A stretch of DNA of 64,000 nucleotides. Source: Ipomoea triloba. Lineage: Eukaryota > Streptophyta > Magnoliopsida > Solanales > Convolvulaceae. Positions 1-11,065 of the stretch are shown piece after piece. Within the stretch, counting starts at the first letter, position 1. Every line of letters starts with the position of its first letter. The DNA lies in the NCBI RefSeq assembly GCF_003576645.1, contig NC_044923.1, positions 693,978 through 757,977 of the forward strand. Reading direction: 5' to 3'. The position numbers were made by a program, and so were the translations under genes. The notes beneath the pieces were generated by a model, which was given only the letters and a program-made list of their open reading frames with translations, ran no database searches and was not told where the DNA came from.

Positions 1-25
1 ATCTAATAAGCGTGTGTAACTGCAG

Positions 26-839
26 GTAAGGTTTTCCGACAAGAGTATGACTTGGAGTATGGAAGCGATTGTCTCGAGATGCACGTTGGGGCAGTAGAAG
101 CTGGAGACCGAGCTTTGGTGGTCGATGATCTGATTGCTACCGGTGGCACTCTCTGTGCAGCTATGGATTTACTCGGTATGCTTTCTACCTTATTGTTTAG
201 ATGCTCGTTGAAGTTAAATTCGTCGTTGAAATAACAATTTTGCATCTTTCTAAAACACACGAGAGCCATCTAAAGTGCTTTATGGAACATTCTTGAACCA
301 CATTAGGGCACACAATTTCCGGTTAATGTTTCAAACCATGTTTGATACACTCGAGAATCGAGATTCAGCGAAAGTTTTGACTTTGACTGTTATTTTGCAG
401 AGCGTGCTGGGGCTGAAGTGGTTGAATGTGCTTGCGTGATCGAAATTCCAGAGCTAAAGGTGCCCGTCTATTTTTCTATTTTTTCTTCACTCGAACATTT
501 CACTTGCTATGCTTTGCCTGTTAACCGTTGCTTCTAAAATTGGTGAAATCTCTACATTAATCTCTGAAACTTTTACGATTGTGCATATACTTTAAACCGA
601 GTTTAACAATGCAGTCTAGTAATATATCAGGAACCCGGTTTTGTGTTAGCATTAGGGCTACCTTATCCTTCAAAGTTGTGAAAAGCCTAAATCAATCTCG
701 AGAATTGAGATGAGAGAAACTACATTATTATATTTACATGATAATCGAAATGCCTATTTCTTGAAAATTTGTGTCCTTGTTCTAGGGCCGGGATCGGTTG
801 AATGGGAAGCCGTTGTACGTTTTGGTGGAGTCGCAGTAG
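26..839 (+). CDS. APT: adenine phosphoribosyltransferase, 3' part
   Basis: Three exons are visible: 26-175, 401-459 and 786-839 (TAG at 837-839). All have GT-AG borders and they join in frame. The window edge cuts off the 5' exons, so only about 86 C-terminal residues are present. The first exon carries the PRPP-binding loop of type I phosphoribosyltransferases, read as [14 protein letters not shown], preceded by [13 protein letters not shown]. The next exon gives [20 protein letters not shown] and the last ends [10 protein letters not shown]. The enzyme joins adenine and PRPP to make AMP (purine salvage), and plant members also convert cytokinin bases to nucleotides. The family assignment is secure. 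Which plant paralogue it is cannot be told from this part. The order of motifs matches the end of plant APT proteins, and nothing looks broken. Confidence 0.95.
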
Positions 840-1300
840 CGGCCGCTAAGGCTGGAATGCTGCAAGAGAAAACCGTGATTAGAGACGGGCTGGCTGTCAT
901 ATTGTCTGCAGATTTCTTTCATTGTTTTCCCGGCTCGCTCTCTCTCTTGCATCCATCCCGGATTATGGATTTTCGAAGGCCTTAAATCTGTGTTTTACAG
1001 AATTCGTTTTTACATTACATTATATGATGATGATGATGAGGAGGGTAGGACAACATTGGATATGTTGCTGAATGTTTTTTAAGAACAAATTGAACATCCT
1101 CAAAATATTTTTCCAGTTTCATGTTAACTGTTTTCTGGGTTCATCCTTTTCATGGATTATTTGTATTGCAACTTCTCTGTCAAGGGATGAGTTGAGTTTG
1201 AGATTAAACAAAAGTATGGATATTTATTCTATCGGTTTATGGTTTAAATGGAAAGATTTGAGAGTTTAATTTTCGATAAAAAGTTTCATAAGTATCGATT

Positions 1301-1726
1301 TATGGTCCTTTAGGCTCGGTCTCGACCAGAATGCTCAACTGAGGCTTCCGAGCCCTTCGGATAATAAGTCCTTATAAAGATGGATGTAGACAATAACATT
1401 CGAATAAAGCCCGATTGCTATTGGTCAATTATATTGTCCACTATTACATAGACACCTCTCCTTAGCCTCCGAGCCCGATAAGTGCATGAAAGACACATGT
1501 CGGCATGCTGACCTCTCGTCATGTGTCCCCTTCAATCTCTTATAAATACTATGTTAAATGTTTGTAGACCCTCTTTCTAATATGAAATTATGAATTTATG
1601 ATTCTATGTTGTATTGACGTGTAATAAATCTTAGTATTTTCCGTGAGTTGCGCAGTACTTTGCTCTTGACTCAAGCGTGTAGAGGGGACAAAGGCTCTCA
1701 ATTAGCAATCATCCTCTTCAACAAAT
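1301..1726 (+). mobile_element. LTR-like module (possible solo LTR or fragment)
   Basis: The stretch is richer in GC than its surroundings, begins with TG, ends with CAACA, and holds a TATA box (CTTATAAATA, about 1538-1548) followed by about 180 bp that could be an R-U5 part. The layout is that of a retrotransposon long terminal repeat. No internal retroelement domain or second LTR was seen and no target duplication was found, so this is an inference from architecture. Confidence 0.3.
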
Positions 1727-2981
1727 GCATCTCACATACTTAATCACTTCTTCCATTCTCCTGTCCACATTTCCCCTAATAAAAAACTTTGACTAAAAGA
1801 TTTCAAAATTCAAATCTTGGGTCATGATTCATGTTTCAATATAAATAGTATAACCCAATAACGTAATTCAATAGTTTGAGACGATAGTTATAGACAAATT
1901 AGTAACGTAATTACATTGCAAGATTGGAAAATTGAATCTGATAGGGATGCAACCCGTTAACTCGTTAAGGAGTTTAGGACTCATCATTATTCGTGCAAGA
2001 ATCAAACATTGTAAATACGACCCAAATAAGATCAAGATTAGTCTCATATCAATGGAGATATTGGATGTCGTATATATACCCCAAAAAAAGAAAAATAGAA
2101 GGTTAGAAATTTTAATTTTTGTACGCGTGCATTGTTAAAGAGTTTTGGGGCAATTCTTAATTCTCCAAATGAGAGTCAAATCAGTAGGCGAGATCCAAAC
2201 TGAGTGTAAATTAGCCTCATAGTAGTTAATATATAAGATGTCAGTGTGTAAAAAAAAAAAGTATTAGCAAGGTCAAAGAATTGATTATTGTACGTATATA
2301 TGCCTTGGTTTTTTTTTCAGAGTAAGAATCAAACTTTGATAGTATGACTTAGACCGAATTTAATTTAATTCTATAATGATAAAGAAATTAACTTTAAACA
2401 GACAAATCTTGAAAACATACCAATATATACACACTATCAAATAGTAATGTGATTATGAATCCAAATGGAAAAGTAGTATCAAAGTAAGACTTAGAAGAGT
2501 TGTAATCGTTTGTTTATATATCTTTTGTGTGTGTGGGAGCTATTGTATTATACTACGTAGATAGTAACTTTTGGTATACGACTTAGGTTGGGGAAGAAAT
2601 AAAAAGTGTGGGGCAAATATATGGTTGCAGTCGATAATCAAAACAAGAGTAAAAATCAAATTACTTATAATATATAATCAGATGATAAGGTTAGGGTTGA
2701 TGGGATGTCTCTTTTGTGACAATCTAAACATTGTTGTCAACCAGCCACTACCAAACCACAAACCCTAAAGCTGTCTCATCTCTGACCTTCTTGTTCAAAC
2801 GTTGTTCTTCAATTCTACCTGACCAACACCCAACTTTTTGTTTAAAAATCTAATCCTAACTTTAAAGAGCATTACTTTTGCCTGAAATGGACAGTCGAGT
2901 GGGAAGAGCGTAACTCTTGTACCTAAATGTCATAAGTTTTATTCTTGCTAACACCATCTCGATCAAATCTGTTACAGAGGG

Positions 2982-3260
2982 TAGGGCTGTAAACGAGCCG
3001 AGCTCAATAAATAATAGGTGGTCTCAAGCTCAATTGAGCTAGAAAAGTGAAGCTCGAGCTCGACTCGGTTACGAAACGAGCAGGCTCGAGCTCGAAGTTG
3101 ACCGAGCTCAAGCTGAGCTTTGACCGAGCCGCTCAGCTCTCTATCTCTCTCTCTCACACACACATGAGCCAAAAATATTTGCACTCGAGCTCAACTCGAT
3201 TGTGAAACGAGCCTGATCGAGCTTAATTGAGCCGAACCGCTCGATTCATTTACACTTTTA
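2982..3260. mobile_element. hAT-type MITE (GAGCTCGAGC family), old copy
   Basis: It starts TAGGGCTGTAAACGAGCCGA and ends CATTTACACTTTTA, so the outer 10 bp are inverted repeats with several mismatches. The interior is full of GAGCTCGAGC and GAGCC words in both orientations. It is the same family as the copy at 60911-61220, which has clearer ends. No matching target duplication was seen, which fits an older insertion. Confidence 0.6.
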
Positions 3261-4623
3261 GATAATCCAAAAAAAAAAAGAGAATTATATATGTAGAAAC
3301 GACGAACACATAACTCAATAAGGGAGTAGGCCTCAGGGACAAGGGCATAGTTCAAACTAAAGGTGTAAAAGTGGGAGTGAAGTAAATCTCGATGAGATGG
3401 CGAGGTACTTATAATATAAATTCTTAATTTTCTTTGATGATCTAATATAGCATGTTTGTTTGTTTTCAAAAAAAACTAGATCCAAACGAAACACAAATTA
3501 TACATTTATTTTCAAATAAAAGAATTTCAGAATTTGTATGAATTAAATATTTTATAATCGCTCCACCCTCTATCTCCATCTTCTATGCCGCGAATGATGA
3601 CTGATTAGTGATGTCTGCCACCACATTAAGAGCTTTATATACAATCATTTTATATATTCCATTATTCTCAGATACAATTAAATTATTAGTTTATTACTTA
3701 CAGGTCATTTACTTTGTTAAGTTGTATTCAATTACATTTTATTTTATTTCTTAATTCTTAGATAAACCATCATGTTTACATGTTTAGTGATCTCCAAAAT
3801 GATGAGAAATTTGTTCTTTAAAAAAAAAAAAAAAATGTCTATATACATAGTACCAAATTAAAAATTAAAAAAATATTACTTTTTCTTCTACAAATTGTTA
3901 TTTTCTTTTCAACCATAATTGTCTATATAAGAACAAGAAATCAATTTGTTCTCATTCCAACATGTACAAAAGACAAATTAAATGTCCTTAATTCTTTAAA
4001 GAATTTTTTTACAGATAATTTTATTTAATCAGGGCGTTTGATTTATCAAACATGCATTTTGTTAATCAGCAATTTTTGACTGATCGATTGTTATTATCCA
4101 AACACTTAATATAACACATTTTAATTGAGTGATAGTCAAATAAATTTATTTTAATTTGACAATTAATTAAATTAATTAAAATACGTCATTGTTTGATTGA
4201 ATTTGTAATGTTTGAATATGTCTAATACTAGTACTATTCAAGAGGTTTGGTTTAATAATATGATTAAAATTTAATGCATTCTGACCAAATATTTAAAAAA
4301 AAAAAAGGACCAAATTCCAATACTGTTTTTTTTTTAAGAAAACCATTAATAACAAATTAATTTTTAACTCTATAATATTGTTACATACACACCAAAAAAT
4401 ACAAAATTTACACGGAATTTTTGGATTTTCCTCGTCACTCGAACACAAAAAAATTTACATAGGATGATAGTAGCAAACTAGCAATATTTGTTATCGATAT
4501 TGTATAATTACAGAACCAAAAAATGTTAAATAATGAAATAAAAAGGGAAATATAAGAAGAAAAAAAAGATTTTTTTTTTTTTTGGAAGCTAAGGAAATGA
4601 AAGTAGATTTAGTTAAGGTATTT

Positions 4624-5481
4624 TTACAGTTTGTAGATAATAAGGAAGCAGGGTAATACGGCACGGGAATCAAATACTAGCAACTCGCCACTGTCTCCAC
4701 TCACTGAGTCAAACCCAACTCGCCCTTCTAGCAACGAGTTGATCCCGAATTCCTTACCAACCCGACCCGCTATGACCCGACACACCAGCATGGCCCGCCG
4801 CCCCCTCCCGCCGCCGGATCTCTCATGCGCCGCGCCGCTGCCGGAGAATGTGCAAATGGCCGTCCCTTTGCCGGGGTGCAGCCCCCACGCGGTGCCGCCG
4901 GTTTCGTACACGGCGGCGGTGGGGCCCAGGCAGTAAAATCTCATCACCTCATTCCCGTCCGCGATGCACCGTGCATGGTCTTCTCGGCCCTCGACCGGCG
5001 CGGCCCCACCGGCCCGGTTTTTAACCGCTTCTCTGTACTCCTCGAACCGGGTTACGGTTCGGGGCAAGTTCTGGACCTTGAACAGCATCTCGACCCGGCC
5101 GGAGAAGCTCTTCGGCGACCAGCTCGTGTGGAAGATGATCTCCACGACGTTTCTCGACGGGTGGCCCTCCGGCAGCTCGGTCAAAGTCGGGTAAAACGCG
5201 GACTCCGACGAGGAACGCAAATGCCGCGCGGCCGAGCTGGACCGGGGCCTCTGAACCGGCGGCGTCGAACCCGGCTCCGGCATTCTCGCAACGGATCGCG
5301 GATTTTTCGGCGACGGTTTCGGCTTTCTGTTCTTCCTCTCTTTCGTCGTCTCCACCACGTCCTTCAGGCTCTGAACTCCCCTTCTACAGCTAGCGGAGTT
5401 CGGCAAGAGCTGATGCTGCGAAACGACGTCGTCTAAAGCTCTCGACTTGCAATGCAATGACTTTATCCACCCAGTCGCCAT
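4624..5481 (-). CDS. plant C2H2-like/PARP-fold family protein without visible zinc finger
   Basis: An intronless gene of 285 codons if translation starts at 5481. An in-frame ATG at 5496 would add five residues (MLSSL). The 5481 start is preferred because MATGWIKSLHCKSRALDDV resembles the conserved N-terminus of this plant family. Residues 40-100 are basic and Ser/Pro-rich (probably disordered). The conserved C-terminal domain begins near LPEGHPSRNVVEIIF (residues 104-117), continues through RCIADGNEVMRFYCLGP (171-187) and RRAMLVCRVIAGRV (228-241), and ends with LLVFDSRAVLPCFLIIYK. From memory, related plant proteins are grouped as C2H2-like zinc finger proteins whose C-terminal half has an ADP-ribosyltransferase (PARP) fold. 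I see no C2H2 pair here and make no claim of catalytic activity. Function is unknown. Confidence 0.82.
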   Translation of the reverse strand: MATGWIKSLHCKSRALDDVVSQHQLLPNSASCRRGVQSLKDVVETTKERKNRKPKPSPKNPRSVARMPEPGSTPPVQRPRSSSAARHLRSSSESAFYPTLTELPEGHPSRNVVEIIFHTSWSPKSFSGRVEMLFKVQNLPRTVTRFEEYREAVKNRAGGAAPVEGREDHARCIADGNEVMRFYCLGPTAAVYETGGTAWGLHPGKGTAICTFSGSGAAHERSGGGRGRRAMLVCRVIAGRVGKEFGINSLLEGRVGFDSVSGDSGELLVFDSRAVLPCFLIIYKL

Positions 5482-5504
5482 TAACGACGACAACAATGCT
5501 CCCT

Positions 5505-5578
5505 CCCTCCCTCTCTCTCTACAAACTCTAGTTTTCTCCTTCTTCTTCTTCTTCTCTCTCTCTCTATATATATTTATA
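5505..5578 (-). promoter_or_regulatory. core promoter and CT/GA-rich 5' leader of the PARP-fold gene
   Basis: Read on the minus strand, a TATA-like run TATAAATATATATA (5565-5578) lies about 85-95 nt before the chosen ATG at 5481. It is followed by a GA-rich leader (plus strand CTTCTTCTTCTTCTCTCTC and CTCCCTCCCTCTC). Spacing fits a plant core promoter with a short leader. The start of transcription was not determined. Confidence 0.45.
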
Positions 5579-8500
5579 CGTAATTACGTATTTGACTGTG
5601 TATATGTATATATATAATATGAATGCAAGAGCTGGGAGACAATGGAAGGGAAGAGAGATGGCAAGGTGATATTAAATGAGAGAAAAAGACTACAAGACTT
5701 AACTTATAGGGCTGAAATGACAAGATTGCCCTGTTGAGAAGCTTAGATTTACACAAAGCAGTTCATTGCCCTAAAATTTGAATTTTTTATAATGTAATTT
5801 CCAGTATGGTTAAAAGGCAATGATAACTAATCAGTTTGGTTGACATAAGTGGTTGTGTACGCTTGTTCTTTAAGAATTTGGTGAAATTATAAAAGGCAAA
5901 TGATAACTTTATAAATTGTTCTTAAAAGTACATAAAAACGATTCAAATTTTAAGATTGCATACTATTTTATCTATATTTTACGATTTTGATAGAATAGAT
6001 GATGACCTGATGGGTGAGGACAAGGGGTCCTATGGTTGTCTTCGTCATCGGTCAAGTGCTTAGTCTCGACACTATCAACTAGGGGTTTTAGGACACGTTT
6101 TCTCGCATTAAGGAAGGAGGAGTTGAGGTAATTTCTTACCATATTTTGAAAAGGTCGCACCATGTTTATACTCAACCCGCAAGACAATTAACAAAAAAAC
6201 TGTAGTGGTGTAGTTTCTTAATTTGGTCAAATTAAACATGTACTCTATCTTAACTAAAAGTCTAAGTTGATAGTTGGATTATACATTTATGTTATATAAT
6301 ACTTCATATATATATTCAACATGTCCCTTCGCGTGCGCGATAGGCTCCAAGCAAAACGTGAATTATAGTGTCTTGAATCTTGAGAATCTCAACTAAAAAT
6401 CTAAGGTGGGAACATTCGATGTTTTAACTTGTATAAATACCCTCATTTTTTTATGATAATAGAAAAAGATTAGGGACTTAACTCCTAGAGTGTGAAATGA
6501 CGAGACTACCCTTCCGAGAAACATAGATTTACGCACGTGAACCCTGTCCTGTCCGGTCCAGGTTGACAATGGGTAGAGAACAGATATCATTAATTGACCA
6601 TGGCGAAGGGAAACAAGAAAGCATCAATGGCTGCGAAAGATTTTTGTGTTGTCTTTTTCCAGGACCTACTGTCACTGTAGCTTTAGCAATTTCGTGTTAA
6701 TGATTTAATTCCATCATCATCATTTGATCTCCTGCTGCTTCTTTGTCAGCTTCTAACAAATCTCCTGCTAGCTGCTTCATTTTCTGGTCCATATATATAT
6801 GCCTACTTTGAACTAACCTTATATAACTACACTTCTGCTGTGCTCAGAATCCATGCATATGATGCCACAATTCGATGATCACGAGTTACTCACACACGCA
6901 ACAGTAAAAAATACAACATATGGAAATCTATTTAGTTGTTTGTGGTGGTGGGTAATTAAGCGAGTTATTAATTTAGGGTTTGTATATGTCATGTCAGAAG
7001 ATCGACTCTAAGTATATATATGTGTGCGCGCACGCGACACCGTGTTAAAAAGCATTGGGCCAAGGATTTTTCGAGTGTTATTTGCGTGAGAGAAGTTGAG
7101 TTCGAATTAGTCTCGCTCATAGCGGTAGTTAAGCTAGGGTCTCCTAGACCAAATCTAGATTACTCTTACAATGATGGAGAGTCACTAGGTCATGTTTTTG
7201 TCAAATCTGCGAGTATGGCTCGAATTGGACTTGAATTAGTCCCACACTGATAAAGATATTGAATGCTACTCTATATATGTTTTGTTGTTACGTTGTATCA
7301 AATACTATATGCACTAGCTAGTACGAATAGGGTGCATCCAGAAATATATGAAGTTTGGACTATTATGATATTTAATTAAATAGTATTTCTATCACACTCT
7401 TGATGAAAATATAGATAGTATATTATAAGTAAAATCATGCATTTTAGGACCTGTAGACTAATTGAGATATATTTCGTGATTTATTTTATTCACTAATCTA
7501 TGAAGCATTTAATTTAAGGTTTAAACTTATGAATTAATGGCTTTACTCTTTCAAGACTAATTTATTGGTCATGGGAAACTTCCATATACACAATGAGTTA
7601 ATTAAGCATTGATGATTGCTGCAGTTTCCCTCTTAATTTATTTAAAACCGTTTTCTGCACCTAATTAATTTAATTTATTATTTGAAAATCAACAGTCAGG
7701 CCAGGGGAGTCAGACCATTTCTTTTTTGAAATAAATGTATTTTAATACAACATATATATTTTTAAAAGTCAATATGAAATATTTAATTGAATTGATACAC
7801 TTTTCTGATGATACCTCCAATTTATGGCTTCTGCCATCAATAAAATCCCTTGTGATGATACATTCAACTCATGAGCCTTAATTTGATCGGTATAAAGTAT
7901 TGGGGTAGGTAGATATCAATAGTATTCGGTATAATTAAATATATTAAATACGATTTTATTTTATTCTAAGTAAATTGTAGTTAGTAATACTTATATGTAT
8001 TATTGTATTTATCATTTTTTTTGGTATCCATACATTGACTTTACAGAGAACATTATATTGTGGGAGCAATCCCTGTTAAATTGGTCAGACAGTTGGTTTG
8101 ATAACTACGAAGTTTACGTTGATTTACCTCCTTGGGTTTCAACTCATCCAGGTAGTTGCTATGGGCTTTTCTATAATCAAAAAGTATATTATACTGTAGA
8201 CTAATAAATAATAATCTCAACAAGCATACACATATCTATTAATTTGCACTGTGCGTGCCAGAGTTCAATTCGTCAACTGACGCAAAATAAGTTTATAAAC
8301 TATGTCTTGCTATGAGTTGTATGAGGTAAGATTTACCTCATCAATTCGTCTTCAATAGAGGAATGATGAGGAGCTCGTAAATTATATATCAATTAATTTA
8401 TACTTATTTTAGAGGGGCAAAGTGGGGCAAAGTTAGTTAAATTTGCTAAGAAAGGAGAAGTTGTGTTTAATGAAAGTGGCGTCGTAGCTACAAAGAGACT

Positions 8501-8984
8501 TGTCAACATACTATGGATGGTCCGGCATATATTAACTATTAAGGTAGCTAGGGGGAATTATATTATGGGAAAACCTTATACTATATTGCTGCGCATTAAT
8601 TAAAGTTGTGTAAATGTGGGGTAAGTGTGGAAAATTAAACGTAGTAAATGACACATAATAATTCAGTTTGGTTTTGTACGAGTGTTCTAACTAACTTTTA
8701 ATGCTTTCATATGTGCCTAGCTTAATTAAGTTGTTACGTTCCTTAGAAACTAAGCATGAACAAAGCTAAGGGCTTTGTTAAGAATTGCCCTTTGGTGATG
8801 AGGATGGAATTGAAGTTTGAACCAATAAGAAATTTTGTTGGGAAAATTTTAAGGTGTCGTATGATTGTGTTGGTACTTTTTTTGTTTGTTTGAAAATTGT
8901 TGAAATTAGCTCAATATCATAAGGATTGATGGGGTTATAAGGAAGTTCAATTGGCTTAATAACTCAAACAATTGGTCTAGAAAT

Positions 8985-9420
8985 GACCAGAAAGATTGAC
9001 AATCAAAATAACTTGTGTTGAACGGACTAGGTATGGGGCTAACCTGCTTCGGCCACACAACGGGCCGACCTAGCTAGACTACTATAGCTACTTGACTGAT
9101 CTGTTATGATGTTTGCTAGATTTGCCATGCCATTTGGTTGGGGCTTGCATCTACCCGTTAGAGCACGCTACATATTGCCACTTGCTACGAGACATCATGG
9201 ACCGACGGAGGACTTTAGTACTATAAATAGGATTTCCCTTGTAAGCTCTGGACATCTTCTAACACACACACATATATATACCAACTTGTACCAGCATTAC
9301 CTAGCATTGTAATCGCATAAGAGTTTTTTGACTCTAAGAGTCAACTAAACTAGCTCTTGATTAGTCGATACTCATTTAATAATACAAAATCTTCATATTC
9401 TATCCCATAACGTAATGCGA
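8985..9420 (+). mobile_element. LTR-like module
   Basis: A GC-richer block (GGGCCGACCTAGC near 9063) is followed by a TATA box (CTATAAATAGG, about 9220-9231) and then about 190 bp of leader-like sequence that contains the small palindrome GACTCTAAGAGTC. This is the same layout as the modules near 1.4, 21.5 and 27.8 kb. No retroelement protein or second LTR was seen. Confidence 0.28.
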
Positions 9421-10917
9421 CTCTAAAATCTTATTTGAATGCAATAAACATCAATTAAATTATTTTCCTTATTATTTAATAAACCACTAAAAGAATGAAA
9501 ATGGGCCAGAGAAAATGACATGTCTAACATTACAAGTGTTTTGTCCTTACTCTAATTTTGAATTATGGTGTGCTAATCACATGCATGTATATAAATTAAC
9601 TTAAACTCCCACTAATCACAATGTGAGACTATACATTTTTTAATAAAGAAAACAAAAAGAATTTTGGGATATAGAATCTTGTATGGGTGTTTGAAATGGA
9701 AAAGAAAAAAGTGGTGGGAATATAGGAATAGAAGAATAGAAAGAGAATAAAATGGAAGCTGGCAGTGAAAGCATCCAAAAAGCTCTGAAATTTAAACAAC
9801 TACTTCCCCTATATTGCCTGACAGCCATATTTTATTGGATCCTGCATGTAGTGGTAAATTTTTTTCACCTTTAAGTAAAATTTTAAGGTTTAATTTAGTT
9901 TAACCCAACAGTTGGATGCAATTAATAATCAAATTACTAGTAGAATTATAAAATTAAAAATTATAAACTCAATTATTGTCACTCACCTTCTTATTAGTTT
10001 CTTCTCAAAAGGCTGAATCCTGACCCTAATCGTTATGACCGCCCCTCATGCCCCAACAGAGCATCGGAGAGGTTGCTCCCACACTGTTGTTGATGAGACT
10101 CGATTCCTAATCTTTTCAAATTTCACCTCTGTGACTAACTGAATTATCCATGCAGACAATATTTTTATTAATTGAGTCATTTTTTCAAATAAGAGTAAAA
10201 TTTTGCAAATATGACTCAGATCAAGTCTATATTAATTTTACTTTGGTAGGGATACTGAATAGGGTATAGTAAAAACAAATTTTTAATTTAAATTTTTTGT
10301 TGTTTTATATGAATGTGTTTTGTCTGTATTGCTATCATCACCACTCACAATCAGGTCACGAGTCACTGTTATCAAAGTTTGGTGTTTCTTGAAATAGTGG
10401 CCCCAGGTTTCTGTTCAAAGGGACAACACCATTGATATGTGCAGTAACTATCAATGCTCTTCTACCATTTTTATTAATAACAAAATCAGCCAATAATATA
10501 CTGTAATTATTACTCCAAAAAAAAAGTTTTAAAAAATTATGATGATTTGAAAACTGACCACCCATCCATAAGATTTGGGTTCATTGAAGAAGTCAGAAAT
10601 TTGAATTCATATGTATTTTTTGGTTTTGTTACACAAAAGCTTATTATTAACATGGATTAAGTTTGCTCTATTATATGTCTATAGAAAAGTAAATAGGCCG
10701 GCAAATTAGCTGGCTAACCACGTTACATGACTATTAACCTTTAAGTTCGCACATTTTTACAATCCTCTAAAGAGTATTTAAAGTTTATTATCGACAGATG
10801 TTGTAAGAGTCGTCAAGCCTAAATTTGTATAATATGTAATTTATTTAAAAATTATTATTAGAACGATTAATCTTTTTAAAATTTCAATGGTAACTTAACT
10901 AATAAATGATTTCTTAA

Positions 10918-11065
10918 GCCTGGTATAGTGGCACCCGATTGCACTTCTGTATGAAAGGGTGGTTCGAGTCTCAATAAATGCGATATCGACTCTTTGTGTT
11001 TTAGTAAATCGAGAAAGTAGTTATGAACATATGCTCCATTATAACAAATTCACTAGTACTAATAA
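10918..11065 (+). mobile_element. SINE retroposon, tRNA-like head
   Basis: A 148-bp segment flanked by a 17-bp imperfect direct repeat, 10901-10917 and 11066-11082 (AATAAATGATTTCTTAA against AATAAATGACTTCTTAG, 15 of 17 identical). This fits an aged target-site duplication. Just inside the left end are an A-box-like motif (TGGTATAGTGGCACCC, 10921-10936) and, about 25 bp further on, a B-box-like motif (TGGTTCGAGTCTC, 10960-10972). These are the two internal RNA polymerase III promoter elements of tRNA-derived SINEs. It encodes no protein. Confidence 0.6.

Larger units (their letters stand above)
840..4623. other. intergenic region after APT, no gene seen
   Basis: AT-rich DNA with no supported coding exon. 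The short open frames here have no recognisable domain or splice context. It contains an LTR-like module (about 1301-1726) and a MITE with GAGCTCGAGC-type repeats (2982-3260), both listed separately. From 3480 to 4620 it is very AT-rich with many short A and T runs. Confidence 0.7.

Noticed and set aside
2982..3260. Matching 8-bp target duplication for the first hAT MITE
   Set aside because: ACAGAGGG on the left and GATAATCC on the right do not match, so the element is called on ends and interior only.
4825..5436. 203-codon frame on the plus strand
   Set aside because: It is the antisense shadow of the PARP-fold gene, made open by its high GC. The minus-strand frame has the conserved domain.
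6600..6680. 26-codon frame starting MAKGNKKASM
   Set aside because: A short open frame with no leader, splice or conservation evidence. Chance is the simplest reading.
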